In this document: piece by piece, positions 55,851-64,000 of the stretch
Numbering within the stretch: the first letter of the stretch is position 1
Layout of the letters: each line of letters opens with the position of its first letter
From: Loripinus fragilis
Lineage: Eukaryota > Mollusca > Bivalvia > Lucinida > Lucinidae
DNA: 64,000 bases
Reading direction: 5' to 3'
Assembly: GCA_964019695.1 (NCBI GenBank)
Contig: OZ026524.1
Coordinates: forward strand, 67,482,223-67,546,222
Notes under the pieces: generated by a model
Told to the model about the DNA's origin: nothing
Seen by the model: only the letters and a program-made list of their open reading frames with translations
Database searches by the model: none
Made by a program: the position numbers and the translations under genes

Positions 55851-56052
55851 CCGTTCACATGACATAGTTTACTCATGTAGCATAATTTCTTATACGCAAA
55901 TATACTTTTGCATGACCTCCAGAGGTCGTGCAAATATACCTTTACCTACCCCAGTTTACTCCAGGAGTATTCATACTTACGTAAGCAAGTACGTTCACAT
56001 GACACCGTAAGTAAAGTTGCTTACGTAATGTGTGCATGTGAACGGGGCCTTA

Positions 56053-56796
56053 CACACGTGTGTGAGATATACTTCTCTACTATGCCTGGAACATCATTTT
56101 CCCATTATAAGCTTATGGGGGGCCTTTTTGGCGATGGTAATCTCTAACTGAATCGTATATGTTCCTAAACTTTATGCAGCCAGTCAATAAACTATACAGA
56201 CATCAAGATATAATTAGATCAATATTGGCTATCAATATATCTATAACTTTAAGGAGGCATTGTTATTCCGTGCCCAGTTCTATGAGGTATTTGAATTTGA
56301 AAGTGTGGAAGACGACAAATCCCTTACTATGGCTCGCAATGTAAGCCTTTGGCGCAGATGAGCTAAACCAAGCAACATTTGAGCCAGCACATTAGATCTC
56401 GGTATATATTGCAGTGGCGAGCATCCAATGAGGGCCAGAAGAGCCTGTGCTGCCACACAGTCTCACCAAAACCTTTGCTGCTCTCATACACAGCAAACTG
56501 TAGAGAAAGTTCAGTTCAACCTTGAGATGTCTAGCTACGCAGTCTCACCAAAACCTTCGCTGCTCTCATACACATTGTGCTACAGTAGAGAAGTTTTCAG
56601 TTCAACCTTGAGATGTCTAGCCTCACTATAAAGCTGTGCATATGCGTTTCACCCTTTCCTTTATGAATATTCATGCTAATTTAAAAGCTCAACCCTATAC
56701 AAATAATTATATAAATAAACTTTCACGTTTGTACAAAGAACAAAGAAATAACTTGTCAGGTCAACTAGTGTAGGATCATATCTAATCATATTTAAT
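56053..56796. other. DNA between the Harbinger element and the CCCH gene exon
   Basis: 56456-56625 has a doubled unit of about 83 bp ('cagtctcaccaaaacctt', 'gctgctctcatacaca', 'tcagttcaaccttgagatgt'). No exon of the CCCH gene recognised on the minus strand. Confidence 0.5.
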
Positions 56797-56850
56797 AAGC
56801 AAATATAGTAGACCCTGATCTGGGTCTGCTCTTTTTGCAAAAGTGTTACA
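56797..56850 (+). repeat. Short hairpin family T
   Basis: 'gcaaatatagtagaccctga' pairs with 'tctgggtctgctctttttgc'. Confidence 0.55.
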
Positions 56851-56932
56851 AGGCGTTTTAATGAGGTAATGGGTTGAAGCATGACTACTCATGCATGATT
56901 AGTACCGAAATCTAATGTGTTGGTACACTTAC

Positions 56933-58950
56933 CATTTATTAACTTCAGTTTTTCATTTTCATCATGCAGCACTGACATGGGTTCTGTTTCTTTAGCTTTA
57001 TGTGTTTGTTGTTCATCGCCTGTCATACTTGCATCTGTCTTAGCCATAGTTACTTCCACTTCAGCCTTATGACGACATTTTGTATCGACCATTAAGTCGA
57101 CCTTTTCAGTATGATCAGTATCGTCTGGTCCATCATTTGTCTGTATAGTTGCATGATCACATTTGTTCCTATTGTCAGCTACTATTTTAGACTCTTCATT
57201 GTCACCAATGTCCACAGATATGTTTATGTTTTCACTAACGTCATTTCTCTTGATTTCTTTTTCAAGTTTAATGTCACGTTTGGTGCCTTCAATATCTATT
57301 TCCTGTAACATTTCTTTATTCTCCAGATACTCGTCTTTCCTCTCGTTAATTTCACGTGCACTTGTGGAAATAAGGTCAGCATTATGATAAATGGGGACTT
57401 GTATCTGGTCGGAAGTTATCTCATTCTTTATGTTGCAACCATTTCTTAAGTTTAGAAAGTAGCGTGCTGTGTTTTCTGTCTCTAGAGGAATAAATGATTC
57501 AGATTCGACAAAATTACCTTTTTGGGGCTTCAGATTCGTATCAGGTAGGCCCATCTTTCTTACGTCTGTCTTAGCCTGAACTTGGCATCTGTCTTCTATT
57601 GTTACAGGTGTTTCGTCAGTTTCATTGGCTGTTTTTCTAATCAAATTTGTCAGTGTCTGATGATCGACCTGTCCAAGGCCACATAAATCTAGAAGCCTTT
57701 GGGGTTGACCAGTGCTTAAAGAATGTGAACGTTTGCAACCATGATTTCCAAATTTACATTTCCCAAAGATATAGTGCTGACAAATATGTAAGTGTTGGCA
57801 AATTCCCCCACAGTCTAGCCTGTTGCCCCGTTTACATTCTTTCCTAGCATTGTAAAATTTACATACTGCAGGAACAGTTGTCCCATTTCTGCTGTCTGTG
57901 AATCGGACAACTCTTTTTATCTCCCGTATCAGTACCCTGTGCAGAAAGTGACGTTTCAACACCTGTATATTGTGCTCAGTTGTTAGATCATGTCCAAATT
58001 TGCAATCATTTATAGGACAGGTACTCAGTAAATAAAATTTGCAAACATGCAAAGCGTTGCAATTACATCTTTTACCACTCAGTATATTTTTATGGTTTCT
58101 ACAAAGCCGTACTGATGTACAGGCCTTTACAAATTTCGTGGATCCACCAGCCTGTGTTTCCATTTGAAATTTTTCTTGCAGAAATTTTTCTAAAGCCTTC
58201 TCTTCAAAAGTTATTTTCACTTTATCTTCCAGTGCTTCCGATAGAGTTTCTAAAGAAATGTTACATGAAGAAGAAAGTAAGATTTGCATTATTTCTCCTG
58301 CTAAATCATCTTTGTCTTCTTCTGGTAAATTTTGTAAACTCTCTCTTGTAATGATGGACTCAGTTAAAAATGAAATAGGTTTGAAATCTACAACACATCT
58401 CATTTCATCATCTGGAGATGTTTCAGTACCCGATGTCTGGAGCTCTAAACATGAGTCATTATAGTTTGCTGAACTAGTGCTAGAAACTGGCGACCAATTT
58501 AATCTGGCGTGCTCATGACCCTGGTTGTAGATTGGATCCTGTCCAGCTAAAGTATTATCATGTTTTTCATAGTATTCAGAGTCTATTTCATTACTCTCGT
58601 CAGATGTTAGCCATTCTCCATCTTCAATATCACGTCTACCATTTAATCGGTTAGGGATGATGCGCCTTGCCTCTTCAGTATTATTGTAATAATTTCTTGA
58701 CTCTTTTAGATAATCGTCCTTTTCGTCTAAGGTAAAATTACTTTCATTACCAACTTTAGTAGACTTTCTATGCTTCCCTTGGTGCTTAATTGGTGAAATG
58801 GTGCCATCCACCGGAGAAATGTTTCTCCTCCTTTTTGAGGGATATGATTCTTGTCTTGAGGTACTTCTTCTATTGGCTTCTTTGTAATGTCTTTCCCTGC
58901 TTGAGAAATAATGATAAACCGACTTAGATTCAATCGTTTGATCATTTAAC
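56933..58950 (-). CDS. Main exon of the CCCH (ZAP/PARP12-type) gene
   Basis: 2,018 bp open without stop. Counting from the GTG codon at 58811 as residue 1: acidic Ser/Asp-rich linker 1-135; winged-helix-like segment 165-230 (LAGEIMQILLSSSCNISLET, EKALEKFLQEKFQ); finger 1 C237, C249, C251, H255; finger 2 C257-x7-C265-x4-C270-x3-H274 (VCKFYLLSTCPINDCKFGHD); finger 3 C317, C326, C338, H342; finger 4 C344-x7-C352-x6-C359-x3-H363 (HICQHYIFGKCKFGNHGCKR). The tail after 380 is charged and low in complexity. The order matches ZAP and PARP12 N-termini. The exon starts after cag at 58951-58953 and ends at a consensus donor (aatg|gtaagt). There is no ATG upstream of the winged helix, so translation must start in an earlier exon. 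If the donor is not used, the frame runs 15 more codons to a stop at 56889. Confidence 0.9.
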
Positions 58951-61900
58951 CTGTTTTATGGAAGTACAACCACACTACTCTTACTGGGTTTATGATAGTT
59001 TCTTCCATCCTGGCCAATGTATCGCGCTAGATGCAATAAAAGAAATAAAACTGGTAATTGATGGATAAGCATACATTTTAAGTCAAAAGTCCCAACTCGT
59101 TAAATAAATTCAATAAAACATGAGCACTCATGTAAGATCATCTATAAAAAGAAGTGTGGTCCAATGGCAATCCTATTCATTTACAAGGACATACAAGATT
59201 CTAATATTCAAAATTTGGAAAAATACACAGAGTCCAGCAAAGAAAAGCACACTTCCTATTAAACCACAAGAAGGTTTATCATATGATCATATAACTAATT
59301 TTAAATCGCGTTTTTGTGTTAAAACGCTTGAATTTTGCCATATATGCGAGACGTTATTACGGACGTCATTACATAGCGTTACCAAAATCTGTAAACCACT
59401 TTTATTGCATATTGCACGCTATTAACAGCCATGTTTTAACTGGTAAAACCCCGTGTAGTTTTTAAGCAATTCACATGCTGTTGGTGCCCGGCTTTCGTAC
59501 TTCACATATACGCATTCTAGGCGTCACAAAAATTGACGTCATCAACAGCAACGTGCATAAGAATGAACGTTATTTAGGGACGTTAGGATGTCGTAAGTAT
59601 TTGCTCTGGAACAGGCGTTTTCGAAACCGACGAATCCTTCATGCATTTGCGCGCCAACATAGTAAGTCAAAAATGAGCTTTTTGAAGCGTTTTTCTAGTT
59701 TTCAAGTGACAAAATGACTTTACAAAGTAAGAAAGGTGGCAAAGATCAGGAATCGATACAATCAAGTACCACTACTGACCCAGGATACCACATGGAAAAG
59801 TGACAAAATCACAATTAAACATTACAAACGAGTGCCAAGAGGTCAGCCCCTTCCCAGCAGGTGACCACAAGGCAGCAATGAACGGACGTGAAAGCATGAA
59901 AAACAAAAGACATGAATAACACAAATGATCCACAAACAAAAGAAGTACCGCCTTGGAACGGTCAGTAAAATATTTTACTAAAGGGTTTAAACTGGTTTCA
60001 CAGCGCCAACCTCACCCTTAGTTTAGATGTGGATCATGACACATAGATGTTTGGTTTGCATGAAAGACCCCTAACAAAGCCCCCCGGTGGCTTGAGCTGC
60101 TGTCTGTTCTAAGGCGGTGGTTCTGCTGTTGTTGATCTGTTGTTTGGTGTGCTTCCCATTGGTCGTGGGGGTTCTGTGTTTGTCTTTGTTTTGTTATACA
60201 TTATGATGTGTCTTTTCTAGCTTTGCAATCATCTTGAAAAGGAAGAAAGAGCTGGTTGCATTGCTTTTATTTTCTTATGGATGTCATGTTTCTGTAAATG
60301 TTCTGTGACTCTTCCTCAAAGTGCAGTGGGTTGGTCTTCGGTGTGTGATTGTGGTATTTCTTGACCATACTCACTTACTGTTTTATGCAATAATAACGAT
60401 CAAGCATGATTTTCCATTGCATTTACATCTGCTAGACCCCTCATAGGTCGTTAAAACCTTTCATGCTTGGGTTTTTACACCATCCTTGGAATCCAGCAGA
60501 TGTTAATGCACAGAAAAACATGTTTGATCCCTATAGTTGTTTATCGAATTTAAGGCTTGAAAGTCTGTAACTTTTGATCATAAGGTTTCTAATTTTCAAG
60601 AACACAAATTATCACTATCAAAATAACAGCATTCATGTTAAAAATTAACTGTCTATAACTTTTGGAGAGATGCTAATAATTAACAACAAGAGAAAAACAC
60701 GTTTTTATAAGATAATTTATTTTTCTATCCAGTTTTCAGCTGTAGTGAACAGACTTATTGTGAAGCATAACTTAATTCTATTTTTACAAATAATTTCAAA
60801 AGAAAATATTTAAAACTTTTGGAAAATGAATTGTAATATAATGTATGCAACACATGAGTATGTGATACTTGAAGTTGATTTAACTATCCTCTATCAACTA
60901 AAAGATTAATACGCTTTGATACCTATTATTATTTGACGCAAATAATTAAGAACCATAGAAAGTTATCATTATCATACAAAATATTAAAGGCTCGTTTTAT
61001 AAATATCATATGAAATGGTCACTCGTGTAAGATGCTCTATTTATCATATGACGCTACTGTTATTCAGTGGATAGCGTCATGTCACAATTAATGTTATAAC
61101 ACTTTTGGCGGGAACAAGCAACGTCATGACGACTTCCGTTACAACAATGCAAATTTTCATTGAAATAAACAAAGTTTGAAGGGCATAAAATTGCATTTAA
61201 AAGGCCATATGGTAAACAGAATCTTTCACTCGTGATCATTCTGGAGGCTCGTTTAATAAATTTAATATGAGCAGATGAAATGATCACTCGTGTAAGATCC
61301 TCTACTTATCATACACAAGACTAATACGCTCATACAATTAGTGTTTTTGAACTCGAAATATTAAGAGCATAAAATAATAATTTGAATATTATTAAAATAT
61401 TGATATTCGTAGACAATTATAGTAATTGGACTTATTGGATTTAGATATTATGCTCATAAGATTCATAGACAATATCATCAATAGACTAAAACTAGATGAT
61501 AATTGCTATATATATATATATATAGCAATTATCCCCAAAAAGGATGTTCAGGAAGCGCTGATATTGACGACGACTGATGCAGTACACGTCGTATATTGGT
61601 TCCTTTTCAATGGATGGCATCTATTTCGTTCGCAAATGAAAGCCCGATGGATCCAAGGATACAAGTGAAATTATATCAATATCAGAAATGCGGAAATATA
61701 ATTTCACAAACATCATTGCTTTCGAGCTACACAGGATCAGAAACTGATGCAGATTCACACAGTAGATAAACACAGAGGGATATAATGAATTAACTGAGCC
61801 GATAGATGCTGTAGATACTTTGCCTCTAGCGAGATTTGAACCAACGACCATGACAACTCCGCCTAGCACTACACCAGACATCGACGCTACCAACTGCGCC

Positions 61901-63250
61901 ACTGAGACATCCCCAAAAAAGGATGTTCAGGAAGCGCTGATATTGACGAGTCAGTCACCCTTGTTGATGCCAAATGGACACAGATTGTTCAGACGCCCAA
62001 TCCAGTAGCTCTCATGGAGCTTCCTGGTAGAATCTGACCACTCCTTGTTGTGTTCAAGGCAGCAGACATAGTCATGACTCAGGAAATCATGATCTGCAGA
62101 GTGAAAATGTTCTGCTGTTGGTGATCTTTCAAACCTACGGTGTCTCTAGTCTTCACGATGGCCATTCATACGTTTGTTCAATGGGCCTTTGGTTTCTCCT
62201 ACATACTGTTTGTAAAAACTGCTGCAAGAGACCAGATAGACAACATTCTCTGTTGTGCAGTCTGTGTTCTGCCTCAATCTTACAGTGGTCCCAGAAGATG
62301 ACTTCACAGTGCCAGCATTGACACAAGGTCGACATTCACCATTTTGGTTGTTTATATGTGCTTTGTGGTCACCTGCTGGGAAAGGGCTGACCTCTTATCT
62401 TGACTCTCGTTTGTGGTGTCTGTGAATTTGTCACTTTCCCATTGGTATCTTGGGTCAGGTGTGATGCTTGATTGTATCGATTCCTGATCTTTGCACCCTT
62501 ACTTACTTTCATAATCAGAGTTTGGTTTGAGTCGTGCTGGTACCAGGAAATCACGAAGGCTTTTGGGGCGTCTGAAAGCCATGACAGGTTTGCTCTGGTA
62601 AATATCACTCAACTCATCTGATGACACTATGATGGAACAATTTTTGTCAGCAATATCCCTGACCTTGGGTAGGTCAGGATGATATGTAAGCACAAATGGG
62701 AGTGTTGTGCCGACTTCAGCAGACTTTGACCTGTATGACAGCTGAGCATGTGCTTACATATCATCCTCAGACAATTCAGTTATTCAGATGTGGTCTTAGT
62801 ATTAATTGGTTAGGGACTGGGTTGAACCTTTGAATGGGTCTCGTTGCAAGAAAAACTGATTTTGGATTGTCCGATCAAGTAAGACTCAAACCAGCCCGCT
62901 CAGCTGCCGAGACAAGCTAGAACATTTGGAATTTCACATAGAGACAGTTGAACTATTACACTTTCCAGATAGCGAATAACAAAGGCGCTGATCACACTGT
63001 GTGGATGCGCAGGCTGGTCGGTACCTCTGTTATTTGCATATTTATGTAATAAAGGCAGGTTTTCTCGCGATGAGGCTCAATTGTTAACAAACCGATATGG
63101 GTCGTCGCGCCTGCTTGCTCTTTTATGGTATTCCCTTGGACTGTTCCTTTCACGGTCGAATGACTTGCTCCTTCCCTCAGTCCGGTGATGCCGCCTGGAA
63201 TTGTTGCTCTGTCCAATGTATCCCTTATCGATGACTATACGTCTTGACAT
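56933..63250 (-). CDS. ZC3HAV1/PARP12-like CCCH zinc-finger protein (two exons, partial)
   Basis: Proposed join: 63250-63093 (start ATG) to 58950-56933, phase 2 at the junction (..TATCG|G TTA). This gives about 725 residues before the next donor. Order: an Arg/Ser-rich N-terminus, an acidic linker, a winged-helix-like segment, four CCCH fingers, and a long charged tail. In ZAP and PARP12 such fingers bind RNA; ZAP recruits decay factors to foreign RNA, and PARP12 adds a WWE and an ADP-ribosyltransferase domain (known of the families). No such exon was recognised downstream (left of 56933), so the C-terminus is open. The main exon is solid; the 5' exon is inferred from R/S composition and phase. 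The weak donor GTTTGT is a caveat. Confidence 0.65.
58985..59026 (-). pseudogene. Relic of a duplicated RS-type exon start
   Basis: After a good acceptor ('ttttatttcttttattgcatctag') the minus strand reads RYIGQDGRNYHKPSK, like GYIGQSNNSRRHH of the exon at 63093-63287, then runs into a TAA before the main exon. Its phase does not fit the main exon's acceptor, so it looks like a decayed duplicate. Confidence 0.4.
59030..59745. other. Intron of the CCCH gene, unassigned
   Basis: 'gcactcatgtaagatcatct' at 59118 is a motif shared with 37849, 61021 and 61281, probably the end of a further repeat family. No gene. Confidence 0.45.
59748..60078 (-). mobile_element. Solo 3' end of the reverse-transcriptase retroelement
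   Basis: 'gcaaagatcaggaatcgata', 'taccacatggaaaagtgaca', 'gtgccaagaggtcagcccct', 'agtaccgccttggaacggtc' and 'cgccaacctcacccttagtt' are inverted matches to 54115-54465. Confidence 0.85.
60085..60380 (+). mobile_element. Related retroelement 3' fragment, opposite orientation
   Basis: 'ttgagctgctgtctgttcta', 'gggggttctgtgtttgtctt', 'tgtgactcttcctcaaagtg' and 'ttcttgaccatactcactta'. Matches 42425-42700 inverted. Confidence 0.7.
60405..60535 (+). repeat. Foldback, 130 bp
   Basis: 'gatcaagcatgattttccat' and 'gcatttacatctgct' pair with 'agcagatgttaatgc' and 'aacatgtttgatc'. Confidence 0.7.
60540..61495. other. Intron of the CCCH gene, mostly unassigned
   Basis: 'actcgtgtaagatgctct' (61023) and 'actcgtgtaagatcctct' (61286) bracket 61000-61310, suggesting repeats of one family. 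No exon seen. Confidence 0.45.
61496..61536 (+). repeat. (TA)n palindrome
   Basis: 'gataattgctatatatat' and its inverse around a run of about ten TA units. Confidence 0.85.
61577..61911 (-). mobile_element. Third tRNA-derived SINE, flanked by unusually long direct repeats
   Basis: Minus strand starts 'gatgtctcagtggcgcagtt' (A box), with B box GGTTCAAATCTCG near 61825. The direct repeat 'ccccaaaaaggatgttcagg' plus 'aagcgctgatattgacga' lies on both sides (61534-61576, 61911-61950), about 40 bp. The right copy is the end of the GIY-YIG relic, so it is the original target. Confidence 0.75.
61951..62760 (-). pseudogene. Penelope-like element relic: linker and GIY-YIG endonuclease
   Basis: Minus strand. 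Linker 62760-62506: FVLTYHPDLPKVRDIADKNC, VMAFRRPKSLRDFLVPARLK. After an insert, the endonuclease 62337-61951: NGECRPCVNAG, NVVYLVSCSSFYKQYVGETK (the GIY..YIG block), GPLNKRMNGHRED (conserved Arg), one in-frame TAG, FERSPTAEHFHSADHDFLSH, and KLHESYWIGRLNNLCPFGIN (the Glu region), then TGA. The upstream RT is missing. A stop and a 160-bp insert make it dead. Such YHPDLP-FRRPKNL linkers before GIY-YIG are typical of Penelope-like retroelements. Confidence 0.82.
62342..62505 (+). mobile_element. Solo 3' end of the RT retroelement, inside the GIY-YIG relic
   Basis: 'tttatatgtgctttgtggtc', 'acctgctgggaaagggctga', 'gtcactttcccattggtatc' and 'gattgtatcgattcctgatc' match 54325-54465 in the same orientation. 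It breaks the Penelope-like frame. Confidence 0.85.
62836..63079 (+). repeat. TIR MITE family R, copy 4
   Basis: 'gggtctcgttgcaagaaaaa' to inverted 'gagcctcatcgcgagaaaac', inside 'gcgaataacaaaggcgctga'. It ends 13 bp before the donor of the probable 5' exon of the CCCH gene. Confidence 0.8.
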
Positions 63251-63287
63251 ATTGCTGATCACCGTTGTTAAGGTGCACTCTCTTCTT
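63093..63287 (-). CDS. Probable 5' coding exon of the CCCH gene (RS-rich)
   Basis: Minus strand: acceptor 'cttggacttttag', a 37-bp leader, ATG at 63250-63248, then MSRRIVIDKGYIGQSNNSRR, HHRTEGRSKSFDRERNSPRE and YHKRASRRDDPY. The R/S-rich composition equals that of the start of the main exon (SSRERHYKEANRRSTSRQES), and the phase fits. The donor gtttgt is weak. A family R MITE begins about 13 bp beyond the donor. It could instead be an unrelated or dead exon. Confidence 0.5.
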
Positions 63288-63321
63288 CTAAAAGTCCAAG
63301 TAACAACAGATATCAGAGATT

Positions 63322-63525
63322 TATGCATCCAGATAAGACCGTGTATTTGATTTTCTTTTATTTCTCAACCTAAACATATGATGTGGGTACCCAAAAGAAT
63401 AGTCTCATTCTTTTATATCTCAATCTAAACATGTGAAAAACGCGAATAGTTTCATTCTTTTGAGCACCCAAATCACATGTTTGAACTGATTGGTAAGAAA
63501 ATCTTTACGATTTTACGCTATTTTT
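63322..63525 (-). repeat. Family P MITE, rearranged core
   Basis: 'ttatttctcaacctaaacat', 'gggtacccaaaagaatagtc', a partial second copy of 'atctcaatctaaacatgtg', then 'gagcacccaaatcacatgtt' and 'tggtaagaaaatctttacga'. Confidence 0.72.
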
Positions 63526-63529
63526 TACG

Positions 63530-63895
63530 ATGAAGGCCTATGTTTTCGTACTTCACTAACAGCATATATTTTGTGAGTGCTCGCATAAGGTGTTTTCATG
63601 AGAGGGCATCAGCGGTGTGAGTACTCAGACTATTTTGATGTGTCTATGTCGCATTTCACGGAATACAGAATAGCGTTTTGAAAGGTATAACATATCCAAG
63701 GCCAGTTCTAATACGGAGACCATTTTCATATTTGAAAGCAGCAAATTTACTAACAAGGTGAGCTTTTTCGAAGTCTCATCCAGCGCTGAATGGTTTCTAT
63801 AATCAAAATGACAACCACAAAATATTGATTCTATCGCCAAAAACTTCCAAATCTAAATACCACAATCACACATCAACCCATGCCACCACGAGGAA
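63530..63895. other. Window end, unassigned
   Basis: A minus frame at 63625-63840 has no recognised motif. Possibly intron of the CCCH gene. Confidence 0.4.
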
Positions 63896-63898
63896 GTC

Positions 63899-63943
63899 AA
63901 CACACACACACACACGCACGCACGCACGCCGCACGCACGCATG
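63899..63943 (+). repeat. (CA)n/(CGCA)n microsatellite
   Basis: 'cacacacacacacac' followed by several 'gcac' units. Confidence 0.92.
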
Positions 63944-64000
63944 CAATTTGGGTACTACAATCAACTCTCATCTTCAGCGAGCTGATTGAAAAACTAGAAA

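Larger units (their letters stand above)
50733..56050 (+). mobile_element. PIF/Harbinger DNA transposon, full length with retroelement insert
   Basis: Left end GGCCCCGTTCACATGCACA, right end the inverted copy (TGTGCATGTGAACGGGGCC), TTA immediately outside both ends. This is the three-base duplication typical of PIF/Harbinger. 'gttcacatg' also repeats in subterminal positions (50815, 55855, 55990). It carries a DDE transposase in two pieces. The second, Myb/SANT-like protein common in this superfamily was not found. Without the retroelement the unit is about 2.4 kb. Confidence 0.92.

Noticed and set aside
58727..58945. Minus frame of 72 codons starting with ATG just inside the CCCH main exon
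   Set aside because: Out of frame with the zinc fingers and ends quickly. The long frame with the CCCH motifs is the real one.
63625..63840. 71-codon minus frame near the window end
   Set aside because: No motif, no good splice sites seen; cannot be told from chance.

Overview
This is animal nuclear DNA: AT-rich, repeat-dense, with spliced genes, GT-AG introns and tRNA-derived SINEs with target-site duplications. The TRIP12 exons are close to vertebrate TRIP12 but clearly diverged. The repeat style (SINEs ending in a 'gggacgtaaagaatcaaa'-type tail, many short TA-flanked MITEs, a PIF/Harbinger element, GIY-YIG retroelement relics) suggests a lophotrochozoan, most likely a bivalve mollusc. The species cannot be fixed from sequence alone.

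Two host genes are supported. (1) On the + strand, positions 1559-29300, are the last eight coding exons of the HECT-type E3 ubiquitin ligase TRIP12 (about 400 residues, ending at TGA 29298-29300). All splice junctions and phases join correctly and the catalytic cysteine is present; the gene's 5' part lies left of the window. (2) On the - strand, 56933-58950 is a 2-kb internal exon of a CCCH zinc-finger gene of the ZC3HAV1 (ZAP)/PARP12 type, with four CCCH fingers behind a winged-helix-like segment. A likely 5' coding exon lies at 63093-63287. No WWE or PARP exon was recognised. The two genes are convergent, with about 27 kb between them.

Everything else that can be explained is mobile or tandem DNA. 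TRIP12 introns: two hairpin/TIR MITE families, SINEs, and an 86-bp tandem array built from the end of exon 5 (8837-9867). Intron 6 (13.8 kb) holds a 3.4-kb TA-flanked element with a dead Tc1 inside, a 6.7-kb TIR element with 5-bp TSDs and its own nested insertions (15595-22320), and a pogo-like TIR element (23680-24822).

The intergenic region has a 39-bp array (31.5-31.8 kb), a large 85-bp satellite (39.63-42.42 kb, tail to 43.28 kb), a pair of related 0.8-kb TIR elements, and a complete PIF/Harbinger element (50733-56050, TTA duplication). The Harbinger transposase is split by a 5'-truncated reverse-transcriptase retroelement. Short 3' ends of this retroelement recur at 42.4, 49.5, 59.7, 60.1 and 62.3 kb. 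A GIY-YIG endonuclease relic of a Penelope-like element lies at 61951-62760. No CRISPR, operon, rRNA or free-standing tRNA gene was seen.
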